From Helicobacter felis ATCC 49179 (GTDB lineage: Bacteria; Campylobacterota; Campylobacteria; Campylobacterales; Helicobacteraceae): a stretch of 64,000 nucleotides of DNA. The stretch is from the NCBI RefSeq assembly GCF_000200595.1, contig NC_014810.2, positions 568,311 to 632,310 on the forward strand. The letters run 5' to 3'. Both the position numbers and the translations under genes were made by a program. The notes beneath the pieces are model-generated. The model did not search any database, was not told the DNA's origin, and saw nothing but the letters and a program-made list of their open reading frames with translations. Positions within the stretch are counted from its first letter, which is position 1; every line of letters starts with the position of its first letter. Shown one piece after another: positions 25,530 to 34,658 of the stretch.

Positions 25530-27746
25530 CTATAATTTTACCATCTGTGCCCCAGAACCGCCCAGATTGTAGGGCGCGTCCTCAAAAGAAATCACCTTAG
25601 GGTGTTTTTTAAGCCATTCTTTGAGAGCTTGGCGTAAAATCCCCTTGCCCTTACCATGCACGATCAACACCTCTTCAAAGCCCGCTAGAAGCGCGTTGGC
25701 TAGGAAGTTTTGGGTTTTTTCTAAGGCTTCTTGTACATCTAGTCCATGCACATCTAGGCGCATTTGTCCTTTTGCTTGGGGTTTGTGCTGGAGGCGCACC
25801 TGCGCTTTGGGGGCGGAGGGCTTGGGTTTTAAGATCAATTTTTCGGGTCTAACTTTAATTTTTACTCCATTTTCTAAGGCTATATTGTAAAGCCCGCCAC
25901 TACGCGCGATAATCTCCCCGTTTAATTTGCCATAGCTCACAAAATCCCCCACCTGAAAATTTTGTTTCTGCAGGGTAGGTTTGGCAGGCCGTTTTAAACT
26001 CTCTTGGATGGCTTGGATTTGCTGGTGGGCGTGGCTTTTATTATGGGTGCGCTCAAATTCTTTTAAGGCCTCTTGGAGTTGCCTTAAGGCCTGTGTATAG
26101 CTTTGCTCTAAGCTCCTTTGTGTTGCTTCTCTAGCCTCTTGGGCTTTTTCTAGCTTGGTTAGCTTTTCTTGGTATGCGCGCTCTTGGGCCTGTTGGGTGT
26201 GTTTTAATTGGGCGCGCTCTTGGATAAGCTCTTGCTCTAGCGCGCTGGTGCGCTCAATCAAGGCGTTAAGCTGACTCTGCTCTGCGCCATAGAGCGTGCG
26301 CGCTTGATCGATCAAATCCAAAGGCACGCCATAACGCAGGGCACTCTCAAAGGCGTAACTCTTGCCAATGAGTCCGGGGGTAAAAGTGTAGGTGGGCATT
26401 TGGGCTTGTAGGTCGTAATTGGCGGCAAGCAGTTGCACAGCGGGGTTTTTGGCTAGGAGCAAAGCTAAGTGTTTGTGGTGCGTGGTTACCACGATTTTAG
26501 CCCCCTTGATCAGCAACTCCTCTAGCAAGACCTTATACAAACAGCTCGCCTCAGAGGCGTCCGTGCCCAGTTCGATCTCATCCACGCCTAGCAAGAGTTG
26601 AGGGGTGTTAAGCGCATGGCTAAAATCGAGCATGCGCCCAGCGAAGGTAGAAATGTCGTTTTGGCTATTTTGTGGGTCGTTGATGATGGCTTGGATATGT
26701 TCCATATAAGGGATTTGGGAGTGGTGCGCGTTGATTCTAAAGGGCAAAAGGTGTTTAGCTAGCCACGCGCACGAGAGCACAGATTTTAAAAGCATCGTCT
26801 TACCCCCCGTGTTCACCCCGGTTACCAAGAGCAGGGATTGGCTAAAATCTAAGCTAAGGGGCTTGGGGTGGTTTAAATTGGGGTGTTCAAAATTTTTGAG
26901 CACAAAATGCCCACGCGTGTTGGGTTTGATAAAGCTTAGATTCGCGCTTTTGGCAAAATTTACGCGCGCTTGCAAGTGATCCAAATAGTCAAATTCATGG
27001 TTGATAAAACGCAAAAATAGAAAATGAGGGCGCAGGGTTTCACTCCACTGCGTGCAGATGTGCATCACACTCTCTTCTATCTTATTGCGCGTCTCTTGGA
27101 TTTTACGCGCCAAATTTTTCACCTCTAGGGGTTCTATGTAAAATTGCCCGCTGTGCGAGCGCGCCACCACCGCGCCCTTAAGCACCGCAGAAAAACCCGG
27201 TTTTAAAAGCAAAGTTTCGATCCCCTGCACAAAATGCACTTGGCGATCTGCTAAGTAGGCTTGCAGACTTGATCGCCCTAAAATTTGCTGAAATACTTGT
27301 TTTTGTTGGGCTTGCAAACGCGCTAAACTCTCTGATAACGCGTCTAATTCCGGGTAAAAACCCTCTTTGAGAGTAGGGGTATCTTGCATGTGTGTTTCTA
27401 GCTCTAAGAGGGGTGCAGGAAAGTGGATATTGGCCAAATAAGCGCATAAATGGGGGTGATCTTTGGGGCGTGCGCGCGCTTTTAGATAGGCAAAATAGCG
27501 CGCAATTTTGACAAATTCTAATAAAATCTCCAAACGCCACACCCCGCCTTTTTTAAAGGTTTTTAGGGCTTCTTTGAGACAAATCAGCGCACTAGGGGGG
27601 TTGAACTCTAGGTTTTCAAATTCTTGTAGATGTTCCCAAGTGTTAGGGCGCAGACTTAGAGTTGTGGCTTCTTTAGGGCGGGCTAAAAAGCTTGCAAAAC
27701 GCTCTAAAAAGCGTTCTAAATCTAATTGGCTAGCTAGCGTGTTCAA
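25530..27746 (-). CDS. mutS2: DNA recombination suppressor MutS2
   Basis: ATPase that binds recombination intermediates and, in H. pylori, limits homologous recombination and oxidative DNA damage. The 738 residues lack the MutS mismatch-binding domain. The ATPase has Walker A VTGVNTGGKTML near 310, LGVDEIELGTDA and TTHHK. A long Gln/Glu/Ala-rich coiled coil fills about 490-590. The C-terminal Smr nuclease domain starts with LDVHGLDV and includes LIVHGKGKGILR. The start overlaps the preceding gene by 4 bases. It is convergent with the ClpX-like gene. Confidence 0.95.
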   Translation of the reverse strand: MNTLASQLDLERFLERFASFLARPKEATTLSLRPNTWEHLQEFENLEFNPPSALICLKEALKTFKKGGVWRLEILLEFVKIARYFAYLKARARPKDHPHLCAYLANIHFPAPLLELETHMQDTPTLKEGFYPELDALSESLARLQAQQKQVFQQILGRSSLQAYLADRQVHFVQGIETLLLKPGFSAVLKGAVVARSHSGQFYIEPLEVKNLARKIQETRNKIEESVMHICTQWSETLRPHFLFLRFINHEFDYLDHLQARVNFAKSANLSFIKPNTRGHFVLKNFEHPNLNHPKPLSLDFSQSLLLVTGVNTGGKTMLLKSVLSCAWLAKHLLPFRINAHHSQIPYMEHIQAIINDPQNSQNDISTFAGRMLDFSHALNTPQLLLGVDEIELGTDASEASCLYKVLLEELLIKGAKIVVTTHHKHLALLLAKNPAVQLLAANYDLQAQMPTYTFTPGLIGKSYAFESALRYGVPLDLIDQARTLYGAEQSQLNALIERTSALEQELIQERAQLKHTQQAQERAYQEKLTKLEKAQEAREATQRSLEQSYTQALRQLQEALKEFERTHNKSHAHQQIQAIQESLKRPAKPTLQKQNFQVGDFVSYGKLNGEIIARSGGLYNIALENGVKIKVRPEKLILKPKPSAPKAQVRLQHKPQAKGQMRLDVHGLDVQEALEKTQNFLANALLAGFEEVLIVHGKGKGILRQALKEWLKKHPKVISFEDAPYNLGGSGAQMVKL

Positions 27747-28087
27747 GAGGTCTTTTTCTGGCAGGATTGCAAATCGATCAAGGTGTCTTTCATGGGACCA
27801 TTGGGCTTGCCTAAAAAACTTAAAGTGCCCGTAACAAGATTGAAGTTTTTATTATTGACCTCTACATGGCCACATAGTAAAGTTTCCCCGCGTAAAAAGG
27901 CGCGCTGTAAATCCATTTGGGCGCGATTAATGCGATCTTGCTCATAGGTGTAAAACCCCACCACGCCCCCTAAGAGTGTGAGCACGAGCGCGCCTAAGAT
28001 CTTTTGTTTCAAGCGCACTAACCCAAAATCTTTGAGCAGTAGCCATAGCAAGAGTAAGACTAAGCCTAAAACGATCCACGCCCCCAT
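27743..28087 (-). CDS. conserved membrane-anchored protein (HP0622-like)
   Basis: A 114-residue protein with two hydrophobic segments (about 3-19 and 31-45) followed by a 65-residue domain probably outside the membrane, holding two Cys (LLCGHVEV and LQSCQKK). It overlaps murC by one base and mutS2 by four, the same position as HP0622 between murC and mutS2 in H. pylori. No function is known. Confidence 0.75.
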   Translation of the reverse strand: MGAWIVLGLVLLLLWLLLKDFGLVRLKQKILGALVLTLLGGVVGFYTYEQDRINRAQMDLQRAFLRGETLLCGHVEVNNKNFNLVTGTLSFLGKPNGPMKDTLIDLQSCQKKTS

Positions 28088-29421
28088 TAAACCTCCCCTC
28101 TAAGTTGGGTGGTGATGTCCCCTGCCCCAAAGCCTATCACTAGCCCGCTATGCAAGGTGCGAATTTTGACCCCCTGCACAAAGAGTTCTAAGCCCTTTGA
28201 AGTGCGCCACATAGAGTCGATAAATGTGGGTTGCAAATGCCCAAAGAGGGTGTGCATATCCACTTCGCGGGGTTTTTCGCCGGCGCGCCACACGGGCAAG
28301 ATGTAGAGCTGGCTTACAATGGGATTTTTAAAACACTCCTGAAAACCCTCTAAATTATCCAAGAGGCGAGAAAATTTATGGGGTTGCCAGATGACAATGC
28401 TCTCTTTTAACCCTTTGAGTTGGGCGTAGGTTTGCAGGGCCTGCAGAGTCGCGCTAATTTCGGTGGGGTGGTGGGCGTAGTCATCAATGAGCAGTAGCGA
28501 GTCTTTTTGAATGATATCAAAGCGTTTCTTGATACCCTTGAAATTGAGCAGATTGGCGCGCAGACTCTCTAAGGGCAGTTCTTCAAGAGCGGCCAAAATA
28601 GCTAGAGCCGCATTGCTGGCTGTGTGCGCCCCCAAACCCCATACCTCAAAAAAGCCGTAATCTTTAAGCTTAAAACGCGTATAGGGCTCATCCTCTCTTA
28701 AAAAATAGCTAATTTGACTGATGTCGCGCGCAGGGTCTAGGCGGATCGCCTCTAGGCTACACTCTTTTAAAAAAGGGTCGCTGATATTAATCACGCGTTT
28801 TTTAGCTAGCTTTAAAAAGTCTGTATAGGCTTGATAAAACGCCTCTAAATTGTAATCATAACCCTCTAAATGTTCTACCTCAGCATTGGTTACTAGCGAA
28901 CAATAGGGATTAGAATGCAAAAAGCTTTGATCGGATTCATCGGCTTCAAAGACTAGACTAGAGCTATCGCTCTCGCGCACATTCGAGCCAAAATCCTTGC
29001 TAGTCGCCCCGATAATCGCTCCAAAGTGGGGCAATAACGCGCTTAACATCGCGCTCGTGGTGCTCTTACCATGCGCCCCGCATACACTAAAAACACGCTT
29101 ATCCCCTAAAATGTATTCTAACGCCCGTTTGCGCGAGAGAATGACGCAATTTTTCTCCATCGCCGCCACAATTTCAACATTGTCCACCTTGATAATGGCC
29201 GAGTGGATCACCACTTCTTGATCACTGAGCGCATTAGGGTTGTGGGGAATGGTGATAGGAATGCCCAAATTGGCTAGATAATCCGTGATAGTGCTTTGGA
29301 CTAAATCTGAGCCACTCACCACCGCGCCCTGTGCCTTAAGGTATTTAGCCAGTCCTGAAATACCAATGCCTCCAATGCCAATAAAGTGGATTTTATAGGT
29401 GTGGATAGGGCGATCTAACAT
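28087..29421 (-). CDS. murC: UDP-N-acetylmuramate-L-alanine ligase
   Basis: Adds L-alanine to UDP-MurNAc in peptidoglycan synthesis. The 444-residue Mur ligase has the N-terminal [14 protein letters not shown] nucleotide fold, ATP loop [13 protein letters not shown] near 111, and [10 protein letters not shown] near 310. The C-terminal domain is complete. Together with dapC it makes a small cell-wall operon that also reads into mutS2. It overlaps dapC by 7 bases. Confidence 0.96.
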   Translation of the reverse strand: MLDRPIHTYKIHFIGIGGIGISGLAKYLKAQGAVVSGSDLVQSTITDYLANLGIPITIPHNPNALSDQEVVIHSAIIKVDNVEIVAAMEKNCVILSRKRALEYILGDKRVFSVCGAHGKSTTSAMLSALLPHFGAIIGATSKDFGSNVRESDSSSLVFEADESDQSFLHSNPYCSLVTNAEVEHLEGYDYNLEAFYQAYTDFLKLAKKRVINISDPFLKECSLEAIRLDPARDISQISYFLREDEPYTRFKLKDYGFFEVWGLGAHTASNAALAILAALEELPLESLRANLLNFKGIKKRFDIIQKDSLLLIDDYAHHPTEISATLQALQTYAQLKGLKESIVIWQPHKFSRLLDNLEGFQECFKNPIVSQLYILPVWRAGEKPREVDMHTLFGHLQPTFIDSMWRTSKGLELFVQGVKIRTLHSGLVIGFGAGDITTQLRGEV

Positions 29422-30545
29422 GACAGGCTCTTTAGATAGATTTGGTGCGCACCTTTTAAGGTTTCTAAAATAGGGCGCATATTTTCATAGACGAGTGCTA
29501 CGCGCACAAAGGGCGCGCTATGGGGGCTATCACTCGGGCTTAAAAAGCCCCCGGGAAGGACTTTAATCCCTGTGTGGGTGAAGAGATGACGGGCAAAATC
29601 CTCTCCATGATGGGCGTAAAGCCACACATAAAAACTTGTAGGGAAAACGCGCACGCCTAGAATTTCTTGAGCAAGTTGTAGATTACGCGCATAGGCTTGA
29701 CGGATTTGCTCTTGTTGTTCAAAATCTAACCACCCTGCCGCGCTAGCATATTGCAAGGGCAAAGGAATCGCACACCCGCTATAGCCCCTAAAAATCTTGT
29801 ATTTGCTCAAAATATTAGCATCTCCAGCAATGTAGCCGCTACGCACCCCCGGGGCGCTCAAACTCTTAGAAATGGAATTGATGGCTAGGACATTTTTAAA
29901 GTCAGTATTACCCACTTCTAAACAGGCTTGCAAAATAGAGGGCGGAGGTGTGGAGGCGTAAATATTGCTATAACATTCATCATTGAGCAATAGAAAATCT
30001 TCCTGCAGGGCGCGCAAGACCCAAACTTTTAATTCTTCTAAACTCAAGGTGCGCCCGGTGGGGTTGTTAGGAGAGTTTAAAATTACTAAGTCAGGCCTGA
30101 GCGCGGGGTCTAGCTCAGGGGTGAAGCCATTAGCAGAGCTTAAGGGCATAAAAAGAGGCGTAGCTTTGGCAACTTGCGTGCTGGCTAAATACACTTGATA
30201 GAGGGGATCGGGCATGGCGATCTTGGGCTGAGGTTTGTCATGCAGATAAAAGATGGGGAAGTTAAAAAGCGTTTCTTTAGAACCTAGGGTGGGTAAGATT
30301 TGCTCCATCCTTAAGCGCACTTGGAAATGCTGCTCTATAAAACTCATTTGGGCTTCTTTGAGAAAGTCCTCCCCTCCGCTTTTGGGGTAAAACCTGAGCG
30401 TGTCCGTGTGGGCTTGTAGAGCTTGTTGGATGGATGGGGGTGTGGGAAACTGGGGCTCGCCAATGCTCAGATCAAAAATCTTAGGGGGATTTAGCCCGTG
30501 CAAGAGGGCGTTTAGGCGTTCAAAGGGATAGGGGGTGAATTGCAT
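29415..30545 (-). CDS. dapC: succinyldiaminopimelate aminotransferase (DapC-like)
   Basis: PLP-dependent class I/II aminotransferase of 376 residues, the counterpart of HP0624. It is expected to act in diaminopimelate and lysine synthesis for peptidoglycan. Seen are the substrate/cofactor segment NSPNNPTGR near 161, the aspartate segment [12 protein letters not shown], and the PLP lysine in [16 protein letters not shown] near 229. Its ATG follows directly on the stop of a small lipoprotein gene (TGAATG), so the two are probably coupled. Confidence 0.88.
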   Translation of the reverse strand: MQFTPYPFERLNALLHGLNPPKIFDLSIGEPQFPTPPSIQQALQAHTDTLRFYPKSGGEDFLKEAQMSFIEQHFQVRLRMEQILPTLGSKETLFNFPIFYLHDKPQPKIAMPDPLYQVYLASTQVAKATPLFMPLSSANGFTPELDPALRPDLVILNSPNNPTGRTLSLEELKVWVLRALQEDFLLLNDECYSNIYASTPPPSILQACLEVGNTDFKNVLAINSISKSLSAPGVRSGYIAGDANILSKYKIFRGYSGCAIPLPLQYASAAGWLDFEQQEQIRQAYARNLQLAQEILGVRVFPTSFYVWLYAHHGEDFARHLFTHTGIKVLPGGFLSPSDSPHSAPFVRVALVYENMRPILETLKGAHQIYLKSLSC

Positions 30546-30716
30546 TCAGGGGTTACCTTCTTGGATGGAATGGCCAGAACTTGGCATGGGAGCTTGAGGG
30601 TAGGGAGAGGACTTTGTTTTATAAAAAGGAGGGGCTTTGTAGCCACAGCCTGCTAGCAAACATGCTAATATGACACCATGAAAGATTCGAAAGATATTCT
30701 GTCTTCTGTATTGCAA
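30546..30716 (-). CDS. small LptM-like lipoprotein
   Basis: A short frame encodes 56 residues. From TTG 30716 it begins MQYRRQNIFRIF, then a hydrophobic stretch and lipobox LAGC (Cys24), then GYKAPPFYKTKSSPYPQAP. The basic n-region, lipobox and CGYK-x-PxFY after the Cys resemble LptM/YifL lipoproteins, which help LptD assembly in Proteobacteria. The stop abuts the dapC start with no gap. The start codon is uncertain and the 5' end overlaps the divergent gene at 30678 by 39 bases. Pro-rich tail; no other domain. Confidence 0.6.
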   Translation of the reverse strand: MQYRRQNIFRIFHGVILACLLAGCGYKAPPFYKTKSSPYPQAPMPSSGHSIQEGNP

Positions 30717-31121
30717 AACAAACCCTTTTTAAAACCCCTAGATATGCGCCTCAAACTCAACCAACTCAAGCTTTTTTTACCCCTCTGCGTTCGAGGGGCG
30801 ATTAGCTCTATTATAATTAAAAACTCTAAACTCTGGCTTGCTTTTAACCACCCGAGCGCGCACAATTATTTTTGCCAACACGCCCAAGAATTTAGCCAAA
30901 TTCTGCTCCGAGAAGTCAAACGCTTAGACTTAGAGATTCCCGATCCACTAGAAGTTAAAGCCTATGTACCCCAAGTGATTCGAACAAAATTCACCCCCAA
31001 GCCCCCCAAACTCTATTACCACGAATGCGCGCAGGGCAACTTCACCAACCACGCTAGCGACCCCGAACTCAAAGCCGCATTTGAGCGTATCCGCGCATGC
31101 ATCCAACAACATGCAAAGTAG
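30678..31121 (+). CDS. DUF721/DciA-like protein upstream of uvrC
   Basis: A 147-residue basic protein, probably the counterpart of HP0820, which precedes uvrC in H. pylori. The N-terminal hundred residues (ISSIIIKNSKLWLAFNHPSA and following) resemble DUF721/DciA proteins, some of which load the replicative helicase. The C-terminal tail is Pro/Lys-rich, then helical. A -10-like TAATAT at 30666-30671 would place the transcript start at or next to the ATG, so a leaderless message is possible. The gene overlaps uvrC by 11 bases. Confidence 0.65.
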   Translation: MKDSKDILSSVLQNKPFLKPLDMRLKLNQLKLFLPLCVRGAISSIIIKNSKLWLAFNHPSAHNYFCQHAQEFSQILLREVKRLDLEIPDPLEVKAYVPQVIRTKFTPKPPKLYYHECAQGNFTNHASDPELKAAFERIRACIQQHAK

Positions 31122-32370
31122 CCAACTTGAACATCTTCCAGAGAGTTGCGGGGTGTATCTCTACTGGGACGCCACTGAGAAACTACTCTATATTGGTAAG
31201 GCAAAGAATCTCAAAAAACGCATTTTAAGTTACTTCACTCTGCAGGCGGGGCGCGCTGTGCCCAACCCTAGAAATAACGCGCGTGTGCGCGACATGGTAT
31301 CCAAAATCGCGCGTGTGGAATGGCGTTTAACCCCTAGTGAGCATGAAGCCCTACTGCTAGAAGATCGTCTCATCAAGCAATACCAACCCCGCTATAATAT
31401 TCTGCTCAAGGACTCTAAAACTTATCCCTATGTCTGTTTTGACCCCACCCTACCCTACCCCGTGCTCCACCTACAAAGACACCCCAGAAAACACTTGCGC
31501 TGTTTTGGCCCTTTTAGTTTGGGGGCTAAGGAAATTTTAGAGAGTGTGCTAGATTTTATCCCCTTAGTGCAAAGCCCTAGCTGTGTGCGGGGCAAACACG
31601 CTTGTGTATTCTATGAGATCAAACGCTGTTTAGCCCCTTGTGAGGGCAAGATCAGTCCCCAAGATTATGCGCTCTTGCTCCAAGAGGGGGTCGCGCTTTT
31701 AGAAAATTTGCCCGCATTGAGTGTACGTTTGCAGGCGCGTATGCGCGCTTTAGCCTCTCAAGAGCGCTTTGAAGAGGCGGCCATTTGGCGCGATCGCTGG
31801 AGCAAAATCCAAAACCTTTTAGAACGCTTGGCCTATCCTTTAGAAGAGTGCGCGCGCGCCCTGCAAATTTTATTGGGGCTAAAAACCCCTGTAACACGCG
31901 TTGAGGTCTTTGATGTGAGCCACCACGCTAAAAGCCATTGTGTGGGGGGCATGGTGGTGTTTTCAGAAGGCAAGTGGGAGAAAAGGGCGTATCGGCGTTA
32001 TGTCTTGCAGGGCAAAGACGAATATAGCCAAATGCGCGAACTCTTAGAGAGACGCGTTCAGAGATTACAACACCCTCCCGATCTGTGGCTTATAGATGGG
32101 GGCAGGGCGCAGGTGCGTATCGCCCTACAGGTTTTACAAAGCGCGGGGCACAGTGTAGAGGTGCTAGGCATTGCCAAGGCGAAGTTTAAGGGCAGAACAC
32201 GGCGATCGCTGGGCGATGTGCCCGATGTGATCTACACGCGCGACCGGGTGTTGCACTTAAAAGCTAACGACCCTTGTTTGCAGTTTTTACAACGCTTGAG
32301 AGATGAGGCGCATCGTTACGCTATCACTTTCCACCGCACCAAATTCTTAAGCCAGATTAACGCGCAATAA
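31111..32370 (+). CDS. uvrC: excinuclease ABC subunit C, unusually short
   Basis: Nuclease of nucleotide excision repair. From ATG 31111 the protein has 419 residues, against 594 in H. pylori. Present are the N-terminal GIY-YIG domain (GVYLYWDATEKLLYIGKAKN), the Cys-rich segment (CVRGKHACVFYEIKRCLAPC), the UVR helix pair (about 215-250), and the RNase H-like domain with FDVSHH, LWLIDGGRAQ and LRDEAHRYAI. Missing are the roughly 130 residues between UVR and RNase H domains and the whole C-terminal tandem helix-hairpin-helix region of about 60 residues; it ends at FHRTKFLSQINAQ. The frame is open and the key residues remain, so it may be a working minimal UvrC. An in-frame TTG at 31081 lies inside the previous gene. 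Confidence 0.88.
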   Translation: MQSSQLEHLPESCGVYLYWDATEKLLYIGKAKNLKKRILSYFTLQAGRAVPNPRNNARVRDMVSKIARVEWRLTPSEHEALLLEDRLIKQYQPRYNILLKDSKTYPYVCFDPTLPYPVLHLQRHPRKHLRCFGPFSLGAKEILESVLDFIPLVQSPSCVRGKHACVFYEIKRCLAPCEGKISPQDYALLLQEGVALLENLPALSVRLQARMRALASQERFEEAAIWRDRWSKIQNLLERLAYPLEECARALQILLGLKTPVTRVEVFDVSHHAKSHCVGGMVVFSEGKWEKRAYRRYVLQGKDEYSQMRELLERRVQRLQHPPDLWLIDGGRAQVRIALQVLQSAGHSVEVLGIAKAKFKGRTRRSLGDVPDVIYTRDRVLHLKANDPCLQFLQRLRDEAHRYAITFHRTKFLSQINAQ

Positions 32371-32382
32371 GCCAAATTAGGC

Positions 32383-32388
32383 TAGAAT
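32383..32388 (+). promoter_or_regulatory. -10 box for nikR
   Basis: TAGAAT 29 bases before the nikR start at 32417. The ATG at 32387 that would give a longer NikR is made by the last two bases of this box and the next G, so it is not a start. The same GGCTAGAATG string occurs before napA. Confidence 0.6.
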
Positions 32389-32416
32389 GCGGGTATTTTT
32401 GCAAATAAGGGAATTT

Positions 32417-32869
32417 ATGGAGCACAAAGACGATACCATTATTAGATTTTCTGTATCTTTGCAACAAAATTTATTAGATGAATTAGATAATCGTATCATT
32501 AAAAATGGCTATTCTTCGCGATCTGAATTAGTGCGCGATATGATCCGTGAAAAATTGGTAGAGGATAATTGGTCCAATGATGAAAATTTTGGCACGACTA
32601 AAGAAGGGCTCACTGTGGCGGTTTTGGTGATTATCTACGACCACCACCAACGCGAGCTCAATCAAAAGATCATCGATATTCAGCATGAGAGTCATATCAC
32701 CATCATGTGCACCACTCATGTGCATCTTGATTCTAATAATTGCTTAGAAACAATCATTATTAATGGCAAACCCTCAGAAATTATGCGCTTGCACCTAGAA
32801 ATTGGAGGACTTAAAGGAGTGAAGTTTTCCAAGCTCACAAAGGCATCTAGCTTTGAGCAAAACACCTAA
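32417..32869 (+). CDS. nikR: nickel-responsive regulator NikR
   Basis: Nickel-dependent repressor/activator that controls urease and nickel uptake genes in gastric Helicobacter. From ATG 32417 (AAGGGA upstream) it has 150 residues and begins [17 protein letters not shown]. The ribbon-helix-helix domain, including [18 protein letters not shown], is almost identical to H. pylori NikR. The nickel ligands remain: His in YDHHQRE and the [10 protein letters not shown] cluster (two His and Cys). It lies upstream of nadD with a 17-base overlap, as in HP1338-HP1337. Confidence 0.97.
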   Translation: MEHKDDTIIRFSVSLQQNLLDELDNRIIKNGYSSRSELVRDMIREKLVEDNWSNDENFGTTKEGLTVAVLVIIYDHHQRELNQKIIDIQHESHITIMCTTHVHLDSNNCLETIIINGKPSEIMRLHLEIGGLKGVKFSKLTKASSFEQNT

Positions 32870-33431
32870 AATTGCCTTATATGGGGGAAGCTTTGATCCC
32901 CCCCACATCGCCCATTTAGAGGTCATTCATCAGGTTTTAGAGTGCTTGGACATCGATAGGTTGATCGTGCTGGTGGCCTATCAAAACCCCTTCAAAGGCG
33001 CGCCTTGTTTTAGTGCCACTCAGAGGTATACATGGATGCAAGAACTTTTAAGAGGCTTGGGGAAAGTTGAAGTGAGCGACTTTGAGATTTGCGCCCAACG
33101 CCCCGTGCCCAGCGTGGAGAGCGTGTTGCATTTTCACTGCACTTTGCGTCCCAGTAAGCTGTATTTTGTGATGGGCGCGGACAATTTAGCGCACTTGGAT
33201 CAATGGGAGGGTTATACGACAATGCGAGAGCTCGCCGAGTTTGTGATTGTGCAACGAGAAGGCTACCCCCTAGATTCCTCCTCCTCTCTTTACATCCCCC
33301 TGCCTCAAATCCAAGAACGCATCTCATCCAGCCAGATTAAAACCCTCTTGGCCCAACACCAAATCCCCCACCACCTCCCTGCTACCCTGCAAGGGGGCGT
33401 GATTCAAGCTTTTAAGGAAACCCATGTCTGA
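32853..33431 (+). CDS. nadD: nicotinate-nucleotide adenylyltransferase
   Basis: Makes deamido-NAD from nicotinate mononucleotide and ATP. The 192-residue protein has the nucleotidyltransferase motif [11 protein letters not shown] near residue 11 and a C-terminal ISSSQIK motif (ISSTxIR type). It starts at TTG 32853 inside nikR and overlaps rsfS by 8 bases. Order nikR-nadD is as in H. pylori. Confidence 0.93.
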   Translation: MSKTPKIALYGGSFDPPHIAHLEVIHQVLECLDIDRLIVLVAYQNPFKGAPCFSATQRYTWMQELLRGLGKVEVSDFEICAQRPVPSVESVLHFHCTLRPSKLYFVMGADNLAHLDQWEGYTTMRELAEFVIVQREGYPLDSSSSLYIPLPQIQERISSSQIKTLLAQHQIPHHLPATLQGGVIQAFKETHV

Positions 33432-33750
33432 TCCCAGAATTGATAGAATTGTAGAGTTGCTCGAAGATAAAAAGGCTGCCGATGTGGTGGTTTTTGATCT
33501 AAGCGGTCGCGCTTATGTAACCCAAAAGGTGGTTATTGCCACCACTCTAGCCCCCAAGCACGCCCTAGCCCTGCTCGATCATCTCAAAAGCACCCTCAAG
33601 CCTTTAGGTGAGCAGTTTTACGCCATAGACGCGCAAAATGAAGAGTGGATCATCATCGATCTAGGAGATATCATGGTGCATTTATTCACCCACGATCAAC
33701 GCGTGCGCTTTGACTTAGAAGGGTTTTTGACCACCTACAAAGCTCCCTAG
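33424..33750 (+). CDS. rsfS: ribosomal silencing factor RsfS
   Basis: A 108-residue protein of the Iojap/RsfS family, which binds ribosomal protein uL14 and keeps subunits apart in starvation. Typical features are the N-terminal IVELLEDKKAADVVVFDL, the EEWIIIDLGDIMVHLF core and the short C-terminal tail. It matches HP1414 and is followed by miaA, as in H. pylori, with a one-base overlap. Confidence 0.92.
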   Translation: MSDPRIDRIVELLEDKKAADVVVFDLSGRAYVTQKVVIATTLAPKHALALLDHLKSTLKPLGEQFYAIDAQNEEWIIIDLGDIMVHLFTHDQRVRFDLEGFLTTYKAP

Positions 33751-34658
33751 TGACCAGCCCGATTCTCATTGCCATTTTAGGGGCAAGTGGGAGTGGCAAG
33801 AGCGCTTTAGCCCTCAAACTCGCCCAGGATTTGGACGCAGAAATCTTTTCTTTGGATTCACTGAGTGTGTATAAAGATTTCAATATTGCAGCTGCTAAGC
33901 CCAGCGCGCAAGATTTACAGCGCATCAAACATTATGCGGTGAATATTTTAGACATCCACCAGCCCAACAACGCTCCCCTTTTTGCCCAAGAATTGCAAAA
34001 GGCTTTAGCACACACCCAAAAGAGAGTGTTGTTGCTCGTGGGAGGGAGTGGGTTTTATCTTAAAAGCATTTTAGAGGGACTAAGTCCTATGCCCTCCATT
34101 AGTGAGGGTGTGCGTGTGCATATAAGAGAACTGGCTAACCCTTATGGCTTTTTAGCCCAAATAGACCCTACTTATGCGCATAAAATCCACCCTAAGGACA
34201 CCTACCGCATCCAAAAGGGACTAGAAATTTATCTAGCCACTAACACCCCTCCTAGCGTGTATTTTGCTACCCATCCTAAAATCCCTTTTCATCTGCCCGT
34301 AAAGCTCTATGCCCTCAGCCTGCCTAAGGAAATTTTGCGCGCCCAAATCGTTCAGCGCACAAAAAACATGATCAGGCAGGGAATTGTTGCAGAGGTGGAG
34401 AGTTTGGCGCACCAATATGGTAGTGATCATCAGCCCTTTAAGGCGATTGGGCCTAAGGAGTGTTTGGAATATTTGCAGGGCAAGCTCAATTTCAAACAAT
34501 TAGAAGAGGCGATCTACACCCACACCTGCCAACTGGCTAAAAGACAGGCCACTTTTAATAAGACGCAATTTAAAGACATCACCCCTTTAGAAGTTAATCC
34601 CCTCTATGAGGCGGTGATCGCATACATTAGGGCTCACGCAACACCGCAGAACTCTTAA
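33750..34658 (+). CDS. miaA: tRNA dimethylallyltransferase MiaA
   Basis: Transfers a dimethylallyl group to A37 of tRNAs reading codons that begin with U. The 302-residue protein has Walker A GASGSGKSAL (residues 9-18), the substrate motif DSLSVYKD near 33, and LLVGGSGFYLKSIL near 92. It starts at GTG 33750, overlapping the rsfS stop by one base. Its end overlaps the convergent carbonic anhydrase gene by 32 bases. Confidence 0.95.
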   Translation: MTSPILIAILGASGSGKSALALKLAQDLDAEIFSLDSLSVYKDFNIAAAKPSAQDLQRIKHYAVNILDIHQPNNAPLFAQELQKALAHTQKRVLLLVGGSGFYLKSILEGLSPMPSISEGVRVHIRELANPYGFLAQIDPTYAHKIHPKDTYRIQKGLEIYLATNTPPSVYFATHPKIPFHLPVKLYALSLPKEILRAQIVQRTKNMIRQGIVAEVESLAHQYGSDHQPFKAIGPKECLEYLQGKLNFKQLEEAIYTHTCQLAKRQATFNKTQFKDITPLEVNPLYEAVIAYIRAHATPQNS

